A stretch of DNA of 64,000 nucleotides from Chionis minor (Eukaryota > Chordata > Aves > Charadriiformes > Chionididae): positions 1,976,530-2,040,529 of the forward strand of contig VZSF01008499.1 in assembly GCA_013398295.1 (NCBI GenBank). Reading direction: 5' to 3'. This document shows, piece by piece, positions 14,601-28,400 of the stretch. The stretch's first letter is position 1; each line of letters begins with the position of its first letter. The notes below the pieces were generated by a model. The model saw only the letters and a list, made by a program, of their open reading frames with translations. It was not told the DNA's origin and made no database searches. Both the position numbers and the translations under genes were made by a program.

Positions 14601-17600
14601 TCTGTAAGAAGAGTTGCTCATATTTTTCTTTTAAATACTGTTTTGACTGGAGTTGTCAACACCACAAACCATTATACATTTTGGTAGAACACAAGAACAG
14701 TGAAAGAATTACTGGATTTGATGCAGACATTTCAAAGAAAAAAGCGTCTATTTGGAGAGGGGACTTGGGGGTGAAATTACAAGTATTACATTGTTTTCTG
14801 TGCTGCCCTGTCGGCTCTCTACCCTGTTGACCCAGTTGCAGTCTTCACCCGGTGACATTTACTAAACGGTTGCTAAACTAGCCAAATATCTAAAAGGCTT
14901 CCAAGTGGACATCTTCAGAAGACCATTACTGATATAAATGATAAAGATACTCTTGGAAAACATCACTCAAAGCTGAACTAATTCACTAACTGGAACGTTC
15001 AAATATCTCAGATCCGGGAACTAATAAAACTTTTCTGATTTCTGTGTTATGCTTGCCAGATGAAGAACCTTGCATTTCATTAAGCATATTTAATTCAACC
15101 CTTAAATTAAGGAATTCACTAGGTTTGTAACAGTCAGTTTGTACCTGCAAAAGTCTTACAAATAACCCATGACAGTGTAAGAAAAAGAAAAAGCTCTGTG
15201 CATTAACACATCAGAAAGAATTGAGATGGAACTGGCCTAAGGTAGCCCTCTAGCTAGTTTATTCAGTATGACTGTAATGGCTTTTCAGTCCCAAAACAAT
15301 TACCTGCAATAATGGCGGCAGGGTCAGTGAAGCGCATCTATTTTTTTTTCAGAATTAGTCAACATACTTGCACAACTGATTTGTCTCCTTCTATTGAGTA
15401 CTTATCCCAAAACTGACCTCAGCTAACATAATTAGCACCATGCATAGCTTGCAGTTATTTTCAAATGCTGTAAATCTCTTTTCTGTGTTTTTCTTTAAAT
15501 CAGCTGTTTGAAAGTTGGAAGGAACCACATGAACTTCCAAGACAAAAGGACACCTTCAGCAACATTAGCAGAAACTACCTATGCTAGAAATATTAAGTGA
15601 ATGTCATTCTGCTCTACTGCTTTCGTCCCAAGGATGTTTCCAAGTCCATAATTTTAGCAGAAAGCTGTGCCTCCAGTCTTCACAAGAAAATATTTTTAAG
15701 CCTCTTTCTTCTAAGGTTACATTTCCTAATGTGCCAAAAGTTCGATTTCCAGCCACAGGACAGAGCTGCCTTTATCAGTCAAGAGTTAACTGAAAATCTA
15801 CTGATGAAGAAAGACAGTAGAAGTGCAACACCATTTTATTGCCAACCAAGTCCCATTCACAGAGTTATATGAATTGCTTCAGGACATTTCACTCAAGCCT
15901 GGGGGCCCAACAGCACAAGTTTACTAAAGACCCTCGAGACCTACAGGCAGGCTTGCACACTGTGCATATAAACGTAATACAGCCTAGGGGGCTATTTTAG
16001 GCAGGGCATTGGAATAAGTCATAAAATTCAGAATTAACTGGAGTAAGTCACAAAGGATTAACTAAAACTGAGCCAGTGTGTCATGAACGTGAACACAGTG
16101 CTGTGTCTGACAAGAGGCATAGCCACTACAGAAGTTCATACACATTAGTTTACTATGTTTACTGCAGCTTGCTGTATTGCCCCGTGACACAAGGAGGGAA
16201 GAGAATGCATGCCACAACTACCTTAGACTTTAATTTAAACATAGTTGACTACCATAAATAACTTAGTACTAGAGGAATGGCATAATGGAGCATGAACAAG
16301 TCACTAGTGTAGAAGGTGAATATCTAAGAATCCTGCCCAGAGAAATGTTTTAGAAATAAAGATATGCTAGAAGCAACAAGAAGAAAGGAAGGTACACATG
16401 CAAAAGGGATTCTACACAAAAATTTTCATGGCGGTAACTGAATCAAACTGTTTTAAGAGAAAGATGCATTGTGGACTATAATGGTGTGGTCAAGGTATAG
16501 GTAGAGGTTTTTTCCATACACAACTATTTCATACTAATTCTAACAGTGAACATGAATATTGACCACCACTTTTTATTTTACATGGCATTATACTACTCTG
16601 TATTATTTATTCTCTAGATACAGGGTCCCTGATAATCAAATGGAGGCAACAAAAAGTAAAGCAGAAACACTTTGTTTGTTTCTCCGTGACAGAAGTTCCA
16701 AAGGTTTCTTGTGAGTCCAATAAAAATAGATCGAAGAATTTAGCACCTATTCAGACAAATATTAAACTAATAAAAAATGAAAAACAATGAGACAGTCTGA
16801 TGGACACATTCTCAGGAAAAAAAACACTGAAGTGAGATCAGAGTGGACTAATAATGTTTGTCTTTCATCTGTGTTTTCAAGGTGAACCTTTGACAGAAGC
16901 TTGAAAACTTTCATTTTCACCCAACACAGGTCTGAAAATGACATTAATATTAATTTGCATAACATATTTCAGGTGTTTTTATTTATTTTGTCTATGATGG
17001 AATTGCCTGTTCTAGCCTTCTTTTGTAGCACATCCTTATGTGACTATCAGGGAGAAGGGTCTGTCAGAGACAGGAGTTTTAACCTCATGAGTGGACCTAT
17101 CTGCTGACAAATCCTATGCTAAGTTGTCCCCTGTTAAATACTGAACCCGCAACATTATGAAAATGACATAACTACAAATCAAAAAAATTATTTTTAATTT
17201 ATATGAGCCAGAGACAGGAAGTCAGTGCCTTGATTTCACTCTTTCTTTCCTGACTTGATTTATCTTTAATTACAGAAACCCAAGCAAAATGAAAGTAAAC
17301 CTAACTTGGTATGTGCCCTAGTTGTCACAGAAGTATAGATCTTCCTTGTCTAGGTGGAAGTGATCTTAAAATTGTTATGGTATAGTAAATGAAGCAATTA
17401 GCACATTTAGCAAATGAAATGCACAAACAAGGACATAAAAAAGAAAGAAAAAGTTTTATTTAGCCAGTTACCTGCAGCTGGGTACTGTACTTTGCAAGAT
17501 GGAGAGACAGGATGAGAAACGATGAGTTCATGCTAACTTCCAAGTTCACTCAAACAGATATAACTCCAAAACTGCCTTACTGAGTTCAGTACGGATTTAA

Positions 17601-20600
17601 AAGACACTAGGCGAATTCCTACTCCTCCCTCCATCTTCATTTTCTTGTAGTTAGAAGTGATACTCTAAAGTGTGCTTTGTGAACAGATCATTCTTTTCAC
17701 ATACTGCAATCAGTGCAATGCTTACATAAATACTGTTCTTGTCATTTTAGCCTGATAAAGGCCAATGAAGAGTGACATCCAATCTCCCTCTGAAAACATC
17801 ATAAAATTTTATCTCATACACTCAATTCTGTGTCCTCCAATCAAAACTTAGAAAACAAAAGGTTCTTCTCAACTTGAAATTGGCACTCCCTAGTCATTCC
17901 TCAAAAATTACATCATTTTGCCTTTTTTTTCCTTCAGATTACCTGGAGGTTACATCAGGATGATAGCAGAAATGGCTACCTGGTTTTTATAAAGCAAATA
18001 AGAAAAATAGGAAGCATACAGCAAGAGTGGGAACCACTAATAAGTGCCTATAAAGTCACTGGTTCCTCACTTGACCTGCTCTAAAAATATTTACTAACAT
18101 TAAAAGCTATTTCCACTTTTGTAAAGGGGCGGCTCATGGTAACAAAAATAACTTGCTATTCATAGGAGCAGAGTCAAGGAAGTAGCTACTTGGTTTAGTT
18201 ACACGCAGAACTGAATGGGGGAGAAACTCCTCACAAAACAGGCAAGGAGTACTACATTCCCTAATATTTTGTATAACCCAGTCAGCTCTGCTTTTTCCCA
18301 TCCCTTCAGTCTTTCCTTACAGGCAGGTATAGACTTCAAGGTAATGGGTGGTTCTTCTCACTTTCTCCTGGGACTTCTCTGCCTGGGGCTGTTTCCACTG
18401 TAGCCAGGACTGTCTGACAGGCCGAGCCCCATCTCCAGCATCTACTATCCAGTCCACCGCCAGATCCTTCGGTTCACTTCAAGTGTCGTATGTTCAGAAC
18501 GGTCATATCTCAAGTGCAAGGTATTTTGGACATCTGAAACTGAACAAAGTTAACTTACTTGTCAGCCTTAATTTAGGCTTTAAGCGTAAGATCCATCTCT
18601 CAGAAGAGATTTGGAATCCATGTTAGCCAATGGGGACTGATGCTTTTGGTGTCTTACATCTTCTGAGCTCAGCTTTTGCTTTTGCACAGTAATAAAACTT
18701 TTGCTTAGGAAAAGTTTATTGTCTTAATGCTTACCCTTTCTATGTTTGGATAAAATTGCCAACTTCTTCCCCCCACCCCCCCCCAAAAAAAATAAAGGGA
18801 CAGCAAAATGTTGAATCTTCCCTGTCATTTCAGATTAGTTAGTCTAATCCAGCAGCCCAGAGCACAAAACACGACACGTTTTGCAATACGTCACTATAGA
18901 CTGTTCTGCCAGTTAAGAAAAGTTACAGTACAGTAAGGGGTCGGTACCCATCAACAAATGAAAGACTTTATAACCTTTCTCAATCAAATGCAAGATTTCA
19001 TAGTTCAATGTAACTGAATTTCAAAATGCCTTTTATAGCATTTGGTAGCACTTGCTTTACTTGAGAAGACTATCCTTTGTCCAGTGTTTACAGCAGTAAA
19101 TTTAAAAATAAGTATTTAGAAAATGGAATTCTTATTTGCAGTCAGCTGATGACTTCAGCAAATACTATTATTTTCCATGAAAGAATCCAGAATTAGAAGG
19201 GAAATAGACATACTGACCTAATAGAGTCTCATTTCTATGTATGCCAGAAGACTGCAGCAAGCTCTTAGCTAACAGCTTTGAAAAAACACTGCTAAACACA
19301 AATGCTTCTATTGTAATACTCCAGCTATTTTAACTATAGCAACTAACAAAGCTTTTGTTTTTCTGTGCAACTGTCCAGTTCATAGTTTGAGTGGAAGACA
19401 TTTAATTTCTGGAAAAGTATGCTTGATATCAGGATTTTTGAAAAGGTTCTGAAGTTATGAGGATTCCTTGTCCTTCTGCACATTTCCAAAACTTATAAAG
19501 AAATCCCATGTCTTCATAGTTGTAAAGGGTTAATAGTATTTGAACACTTGCTCTTGAAAAATTATGAATCCTTCTCAGTATAGTCTCAAATACTTCTTTG
19601 TAGTAATCAGTACATAACTTTTTCTTCTGGGTGTGGATATGAAGCTAAGCCAGCTTTCCTCTTTTGTTCGTTTTTAATGTCCAGTTATGACTGAACTCAT
19701 AACCTATATTTAGTGCTCTAATTTAAGTAGTCAGATTTTTTTAAACATTGAAAAATATAGAAACTTTTAAATTCAAGGGAACAAATGAAAGAAAGGTCAG
19801 TGGGAGCTGCAGAGTGCTTAGAGAAAAGGAGAGAGAAGCCATATAGATAGGTGTCTGAAAAGAATTTTGGAGACTAATTTAGGCCTATTTTTTTAAGTTT
19901 ATTTTAAGCCCTCCTTTTTTTAAAAAATATTGTCTCCACAATGATGCCAAAAAACAATCATGCAAGATGTTTCCCAAACACCCAGTCTTACAACAAGAAT
20001 GGATTTCATTAAGTAAATTGTATTTTTAAATTTTCTTTTTTTCCCAAGCCACATTAAATGTTGATGAGTAATACTTATTGCTTTTTTAAACTTGTTGTTG
20101 TTACTTTAAATTACTTTTTGCAATACATTTCCACCAGCCATTGCACTTCTAGGGCAATGGACTTTAAACTGCTTAAAAAAACATGGCAAGTTGTTATAAA
20201 AACCTACCTAGCAAGAAGACTGAACTAGACTGAGGTACTTGTGCATATAGTATAACAAACCACAACCAAATAGAATCCAGCTCTGCTTTACGTGGTAATT
20301 TTTCTCTTAATGAGTAGGAGTTATTTTAGGTATGTGTTATTCAGAACCTAGGGACTTACAAATCCAAATATCTTAAAACTGTAGTGACAGAAAAAGCATT
20401 GAGATATCTTTCCTCTATAGAGAGTAAACAAAAAACGCATTTCTAACTCTGCAGTTTCCTAATATCCCAAAAGACTTTTTCTTCATTAGCAATGACATTA
20501 ATTTTCCAGCAGCTGTGGTAGGATAGGTAAAATGCATTTTTGTTTTCAAAACCTCATCACTGCAGTTCTAGTGCAGCGTTCTGCAATGGTCACTTGTTTG

Positions 20601-23600
20601 AACCTCCACTAAATGAACAGTCGTGACAAGTAGCCCTTTAATCAGAAGCAAATTATAACAATGACACCACTTAGCTCTTGTGTGTCACTTCTGCCCTTTT
20701 CACCTCTTCCTGCAGCTACTAGTATTCCCGTAGTTTTCTTTGGCATACACAACAGACACTTCATTATTTTATGTTCTTGAGTCCCCAGTAGACTTTGGGA
20801 AAAGCTCTCATTTGCATTGCATGGGTATAAAACAAATTATCAGTCAGGTATCATCAGCAACCACCTACATCTACAGGTTGAAATTTATATTTCTGTATGA
20901 ATTGCGCAGTGGTTTTTAAGGTCGAAAGAGTATTCTTTTGGCCATTCTTACTGGCAAGGAAAAGTTCATACTCTAACTTCTGGGAGCGCCTTTCAATGAA
21001 TCACGCAAGAATTCTTCCGTTAGTTAAATTTGAAGTTGAAAACAGTTAATTTTTCCTGTTTCTTTTAAGCCTGTTCCTTCAATATAAGGTAGATGATTCA
21101 TATCATGAAAAAGTATCCATCAGCCATAGAACACACACACAAAATCTGAAACACAGGTTTCTGAGCTGGTATACAGAAATACAGCATATGTTTGCCAAAC
21201 TCAGTCTTATAATGATAATCCTTTAAAATCTTCTTTAAAAGACAGCTATATTTTCCAACCAACTGTTCTAAGAAATGTAAGAGAGTTACTATAATTTCAG
21301 AAGTTCTTTAAAATATATACCCTTTAAAAGCTGATTTACTGATCCATAAAATACATCCATGTAATGTAATCCCACAATTTCACTTGCCTGTACCTGATCC
21401 TTGGGGAAAAAGTATAGAAACCAGTTATATGTAAGATAATCTTGGTATACCCTGCTGTTTTTCAAATGCCAGTGATTTCCAGGCTTCTTGAGTGAGAGTC
21501 AGCATCCAGACCGCACTTCCCCAAAGAGCCCAACCTACATGAGTGCATGTAGCCCTTCAGTCTACTAGCTGGGCACAGACAAGAAGACAGAGGACAACGA
21601 AAGGGAAGGTGAGGGCAGTAAAGACCTGCTTTACAGTGAGACGGAGCTGAAGCTGACAGGAGGTGCTGGAGACACACAGGAACACCTCGCTGATGTGAGA
21701 GTTGGGAGCTACGCAGTCCTGTTAGCCTTTAGTCTTTGGTCTCTGCCAGCTTGACTTCACCGCTGGCGTATCTACTGCACACGTGGGGTGTGTGGCAGCA
21801 AGAGAGGAGCTACCAAAGGCCAGTGAATCAAGGGTTGCACTGCTATAAACACACAATCAGCAAGATTTAGGGCTCCTTCCTGAGGCACACACAAGCCAGC
21901 TGGAAGCATGCAGGACGCAAAATCCTAAAGGAATAGGATGTGTGTGACAGTTAATCACCAAATCCTCACGTTATATTTTATCACCAGATTCTGACCCATT
22001 ACTGGTCATTTTTAGAGCTGTGGTATCTTGCAAGAGTCTTGTTTTCAGCTCCAGAAACCTGTAAAAATTTAGACCTTTCCAGTGTCACAAGTAAGCCCAG
22101 TCAGTGAATAATAGCACTGTTGTATCTGAGTCAACTGATCTAATTATTTCTCGTGGCTTAGCAGGGATTTCAGACATTCACAGCTGCTTACACAAGGCAT
22201 CACCTTTTTAGTATGAGAAGACATGGTGCTAAAATTTCACATGATTATTTGAGCTCTGGCTGAAATGTTGCTGTTTTAAGACTGGTCACATATATGCAAT
22301 TCACCTAACACTTGTGTGTTCCTGTCTTCCTCATCCTAATCACTGCTTTTATGACTTATGTTGCTGTTTTCCCTTAGACTCAAAATATATCCAGCTCTAT
22401 GGTCAATACATCTATGTGGTGTCTCTGGTTGCAACTAGTTTTTCTTTTAGGTGTTCACATATCTTGAAGCAATCCTGGAGTATTAAATAATTCACAAATA
22501 TTGACATGTAAAATTCTGTATGTTCTTATATAGTCACGGCAGTGAGAGATTAAATATATACATATTTCATCCGTTGTCTTTGTGACAGATTTAGATCTGC
22601 TTTATAAGAATTTAAGGTTTACTGTGTGGTCACATAATCCACAGCAGCTGCAGAAATGGTACCCACAGCTTCAGCAGCTTCTATAGTTCCTCCTGACTCT
22701 GTCTGATGATGATCTTGATTCTATTTTTCCCTCCTCTATTGTACAGAGATAAGCTAGAATATGAACAAAACATTGACCAAATGGAATTGCTGCCCTCTGT
22801 CCTTCTCTACCCAAATTCTTGCTCTAAACACAAGTTTCCTGTCTGGAGATCCTGTATTAGAAGAAGGCAAGGGACTGGCATTGGGCATGTGTGCCACAGG
22901 GGTGCTACCTGCCTCCACCCAGACACGCATGTCATGGGACCCGTGAGCTGGGTCCCAGCTTCCTGCTCTGATGGAGCCTGGGAATAATGTGAAGTAGCTC
23001 CCAGGCACAGCATTGGCCAGCAGCGGAGGCCACTGCTGGCTCCAGCCTCGTCTCTGGTTGGTCAGTGGCAGAAGCTGGGACGTGGGACTAGTTTCTGTCA
23101 CACACCAAGCTAACGTGGTAGGTGTGCCATGACATGAGAAGCACTGACTTTTGCTGACAGGGGTTTTTTTTATTATTATTTACTCCACAACCACCATTGG
23201 GGCCATCCTATTCTTCCTCGTTACATTCTTACAAACACATGGGTTCATCGTCCCCCAGAGTTCATCGGCTATGAGCACTTACCCTTGTCCTCACTGTGCT
23301 TAACTAAGGAATGCTGCTCTTTTCTTTCTCTTACTTCACACCCTACCCCTCCACTCACTTTTGCTGCTTTTTACTGAAACCCTTGCAGCTTATCAATGTT
23401 TTCCCTCTAACAGTGCAGAGTGTAATTCTTCAAATTTAATGGAATTAGATTAATATGGAGAAACACAGACCTCTTCTTGTTTTATCAGCTGCAATTCCGA
23501 TAAAAACACCTCAGAAAGTATTTGCAACTATCTTTTGTAACAGCCATAGTGTTCTGCAAATTCAGTCCAACTTCGGTGTTCTCCCTCAGATTTAGGCTTT

Positions 23601-25390
23601 TTTTCTTCACTTCTCATTAACATAATTCTTTTCTTGCTATATATGTATAGAAAAAATCCTTACAAAACTCCTTTTTTTCTCGAGAGGTTTGGCTTTAAAT
23701 ATTCGTAACTTTTAAAAATACATTGGCCTAATTCTCTTCCATACAGTAGCATTATTTTCTGTTGATGCTTGTTAGTCTTAGATTCTTTGTGCATTTTCCT
23801 TCTCTTCATTGCTCTTTTCATTGCTTTCAACATTCATTTACATTTTAATTAATTAGTTTTATTTTATATCTTAATTCAACTCAACCATTAGAAAATCCAT
23901 TACATGTGAGAATTAACATTGAATTCCTAAATGGAAACATATGGGAAAAATATAAAACACATATAAATTATCTCCTCATTTTTCTTACACTTTCAAAAGG
24001 GAAAAACTGATGAAGGAATTCTTTAAAAAAGGACTTTTAAGAACAGGAATATACGCCACTTTAAATGTATTATCTCTGAATTTGTTCTTGACATATTTGA
24101 AATTTGTGAAAAAAATCCCGAAAGATTAAACAATAAAATTGCCAGTCTTTTCCTATGCCCTAATAGTAACTAATCTTTTCAGATTAGTTACCTCTTATTC
24201 TAAACCTGTAGTGGAAAATGGAGGTTAACATTCCAGGTGAGCAGCTATAAGGAGAATGAGATTCAGAAAAAGAGACTTTTCTTCCTTGGGAGCAGCACTG
24301 CTCCATTTAAGTATCAGCAGTAGGAAATAAGGAGTTGAGCAGAATGAGAATAGTAGAGGTTGATATATATTTGTTGTTTCCCACAGCTCAAAAGGACACT
24401 CAAAGGTAGGGAAGATGCTGAGATATCCTGCCAACTCAGCACCCCACCATTTACACTACAAAAATTAATTTATGCTGAAGTGATCACACTGTGAACAACT
24501 TTATGTTAAAATATAACATTTGGTCTTTCCTATGTGGGAAAGTCTTTTCAGTATAAGTTATTATACTACTTTATGTCAAAAATTAAGGCAGGAAGACCAT
24601 GTAGCTTGTGGCTTTAACTGCCTTCTTTTGTTTTGGCTTACCCTATGTCATTTTAAGAGGAGTTTTAGTATGCACAGCTGTGCACCTTGGCTCCAGTGGT
24701 AATCATGCTAGTGTAACTGACAAACTCTGTCTTGCAGGCAAAACATTGGTTTTGCTAGGTTTGATGCAGGGGGAATACCTATGGCTTCAGCTATATCCTG
24801 AAACAGTCACCCCAACAAATTTTGCCCAAACAGCATTTTAAACTATCTGCTGGGACATAGTCAATTGCCACTTGAATTGTGATCATTGTGATCATTCCAA
24901 TCAAACCAAAATAAAGTAGTTAAGTGAATAGCGCTGGTGTGATGGCCTTCCAATTTTGCAGTTGTACCCTTCTTACAGGCACCAAAAGATTTGTGCCTGA
25001 TTGGATGAGAAGTGACAAAGAAAAAACATTTCTCTCCATTTTCTCTGGCAAATAAATGCCTCTGTGTCCTCTTGCTATGCATTTGATATACATTCTTCAG
25101 CTTATCCAGACTTTTCAATGTATTATACATATTTCACTAGACGAGTCACTGCCTACTGCTTTTAAAATTTCAACATAAAGAAAACATTAATCATCAGTCT
25201 TAGCTTTCCTGTATTTTTTTTCTTCCCTGTGAGCAAGTCATTACAGTATGTCTGATTACTAGGAACAAGGAACAAACATTTCCTCTCTGTGAAGAACAGG
25301 AAACAATGTTTGGAGAACAATCAAGTCAATTCTCCATGGAAAAAAAAATGTAGCAACAGGGGAGAGGCTTGACCTTTTTCCAATTAAAAT

Positions 25391-25410
25391 AAAAAAAAAA
25401 GAAAAAAAAA
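25391..25410 (+). repeat. A-rich simple repeat
   Basis: Ten A's, one G and nine A's form a short low-complexity tract. Nothing attached to it is recognisable. Confidence 0.85.
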
Positions 25411-28400
25411 TCCATTTTCATCTGAAGAAGAAGAAATCAGCTTATGTATTCACCCAGTCTGACCTCTTTTCTAAAGATGTGTTGCATTGTAAAGTATATT
25501 TAAATATCAAGTATAGCCATGAAAGAAAACTGAAACACTAAGAGTTTTGGAACAAGTATTTTGCTTTTATCTTGCAAAATTCTTGTTTACATCTGCCTGA
25601 CATTGTAAATTATGTTTTCAGCTGAACATGAAAAAATGCACAAGATACAAAGAGAGGCCATTCCCCTACATGGAGCACACATGAACATGCGCTGCCACCT
25701 GCTCACAGCTGTAGTTTACATGGGGAAGTTAGCCTGGGAAATAACATCAGCAAAGGCTAAATGACTGCTCTGACCACAGTCCAGCTGGGGTCTTGTAAAC
25801 ACCAAGAGTTCTCTTTGCTGGTTGGACTTTTTCATTTTCTTCTGTATTTTTTTCCTATATTTATTAAAGGTCAGAGAAAAAAACAGGTGAGACAAATGTG
25901 TAGGGCAGCAGCACATGCACTGATTCCCTTAATATGACACACTTTGAAGTCATACAGGTATGTATGCCTCCTGTCACCTGTCTCGCCCAACTGCATTTCA
26001 TACTGCAGATTTCTGTTGTACTGCATGATTCTTCCCTTTGGACTAATAATTAATTCTTCAGTGTGGGGCAGTATGTAATTTTGTTGCCACAGCAGCTAAG
26101 GAGTCACAATATGGCTCCCCATCTGGCCCAAAGGGAGGAAGTAATTGATGCCAATTTTTAACTGATGAACAATACTTCCCTGTGTGTCAGCTCAGACATG
26201 TGGTTTGTGCATCTGGGAGCTAAACACAAGGTTTAAATGTTCCCACTTGCACCCCAGACAGCAGAAATTTGATGGAAACTTTTCTCCTCACCGTGCTGTA
26301 GAACAGCTGCACCGATCATCTCAATACTGCCGTTAAAATCCCCGGGTCAGCACTCCCTCTCTGGCCCCACAACAAGTGCCATGAAAACACCAACATTTCA
26401 ATGCATTACATTTCAGAAGTAAATGCAAATTTACAAATCATAGGCAGCAACAATGTTGCCAGAGCTTACAGTTTTAGTATTAGTTTTGCGCTTTGGGGTG
26501 GTATTTCCCAACTTGCTGATCAACAACAGAATCTCAGGGAAGGGAGACTTTTTTTTTTTCTTTTTAAAGCATATTTCTAGCTCTTTTGGCTAAGGAAAAA
26601 AAAAAAAGGCTTGAGAAAGCAAAATGTACACAGTTGTTGGGGCACAGAAAACAGGATGCTGTAGGAAAGAAGCTAATGTTTATTTGTCATATTTTTGAAT
26701 TCCCTATTTTTCACCTGAACACATTTCCACAGACAAAGTCATCGTGTTTAGGCACCTGAGTCTGGCATTACTGAAACAGCAAATGCTCCTTGCAATCCCT
26801 CCACGTGCTTAAAGTGGACACATTTCCACCAGCGAGCTCTCAGCCTTCATGCTCACTTGACAGGAGCAGCGTAGCCACTCTGACCTTACCATACCCCAAA
26901 CCAAGACATTAAGAAAGGGCAGCAAGAAGATCAGAACTGCTTATTCTAACGGGAGAAAGACACATTGCAAAGGCAAACGCAATGAGCGGTGCCTGTCAGG
27001 TATAAATTGCTAATCGGAACTCACAGGAGACTGAGGAAACAATATTCTTTAAAAGGCTGCACACTTAAAAATTTCCAGGAACTTATAACCTGTGAAACTC
27101 ATGGCTATTAGAATCTACAGAGCTTAAAACACATCGAGTAAAAGATTAGACACACATGGGTAAATTCAAACACTGACATGCACAAGGACATGAAGAAGCC
27201 AGGAAGAAGCTGACCTGGCGATCAGGAGGGTAGGGAAGCAGTACCTGCAGTATGTAAGGATTACGGGTTTTTTCCACCAGAAAATAATGTTCCATTGGTA
27301 CTTGCCAAAGCACTCAGCCACCATCTGACATCAGGCTGAGAGCTGGTTGATTAATATGCATAGAATAACCTTTCTGGCACATTTCTTTAAAATTACTGGT
27401 TGCATTGTAGCTGTGTTTCAAATTTTACTCCCTCCAGAACCAGATAGTCTGTCAAATGCATTCAGCAAATAACATGTTTACCGAATTTCATGATGTATTA
27501 GAAAGCTATTATCCAAAGGAATGTTCTCAATGGTTCATTCAGCTCTGGTCAAGCTCTGCCATATGGGCTGTTGTTGACTGAATCTGCAAATCCTCCTACA
27601 CATGCAGCAAAATACCAAGGCATCACAAGAACAAGTTAACTTTATAAATCTCGATCACCTTTTCCCTTTGCTTGAATCAATGCTGCTATTGTCTTATTTG
27701 CAAAATTCCTCTTGGGATATAATGATCTTTATTCCTAACATCACTGTAGTACTACAGAGATCTTAACTTTTACAGTTTGTTTGCAAAATTAAGCAATTAA
27801 GCTTGCAAACTCCAAACTTCTTCAAATGTTACTCATCTCAGAAATCTGGTGTCTGGGGGCTACTTTATAAAGCACAAGGAGCAAATTCTGCCAGTAGTTG
27901 TCTCACACTGAGTACAGAACAAAAGACTGTTAACCATATCTTAGAGATTTAGCTATACCTTTATGACGAACTGTGGGAATATTCTAGAAATTTATAATTA
28001 GTATTCATTAATCACAAAAGTGGATTAATTTCTCTTTTTGCATTCCATCCAGGTTTAAATGTATATTGTGGACTGGATTCCACATATTTTGTGAGTCTTT
28101 TCCATTTTAACTCATTCCATTTGTCCAGTTAGAGTTAAAAAAAAAACAAAAGAAAGTTGACGATTATGCAGTCCTTCATAACTGTAGTAATACTAAAGAA
28201 ATTACATATTACCCAACAAGTTAGCTTTTGTTTCCACTGGCACTGGAAAAGCATTTCTAAATTAGCCTTACAGCAAAAAATCACTGTCATTCTGTTTTAT
28301 CCTGCGGAGACTTACTGCTGGGTGTGCGACCCGTTCTGACCAGTAAAATACTGAATCCACTGATCCAAACTTTTTTATGTGACATTGGGCCATGTTCTTT

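Noticed and set aside
13809..14621. Three successive minus-strand frames (119, 64 and 83 codons), considered as a decayed hAT-type transposase
   Set aside because: The resemblance to transposase C-terminal patterns was weak, no terminal inverted repeats were seen, and the frames do not form one consistent reading.
22754..23101. 115-codon minus-strand frame in a small GC-rich patch
   Set aside because: Several frames on both strands are open in the same patch and none shows a domain or splice signals.
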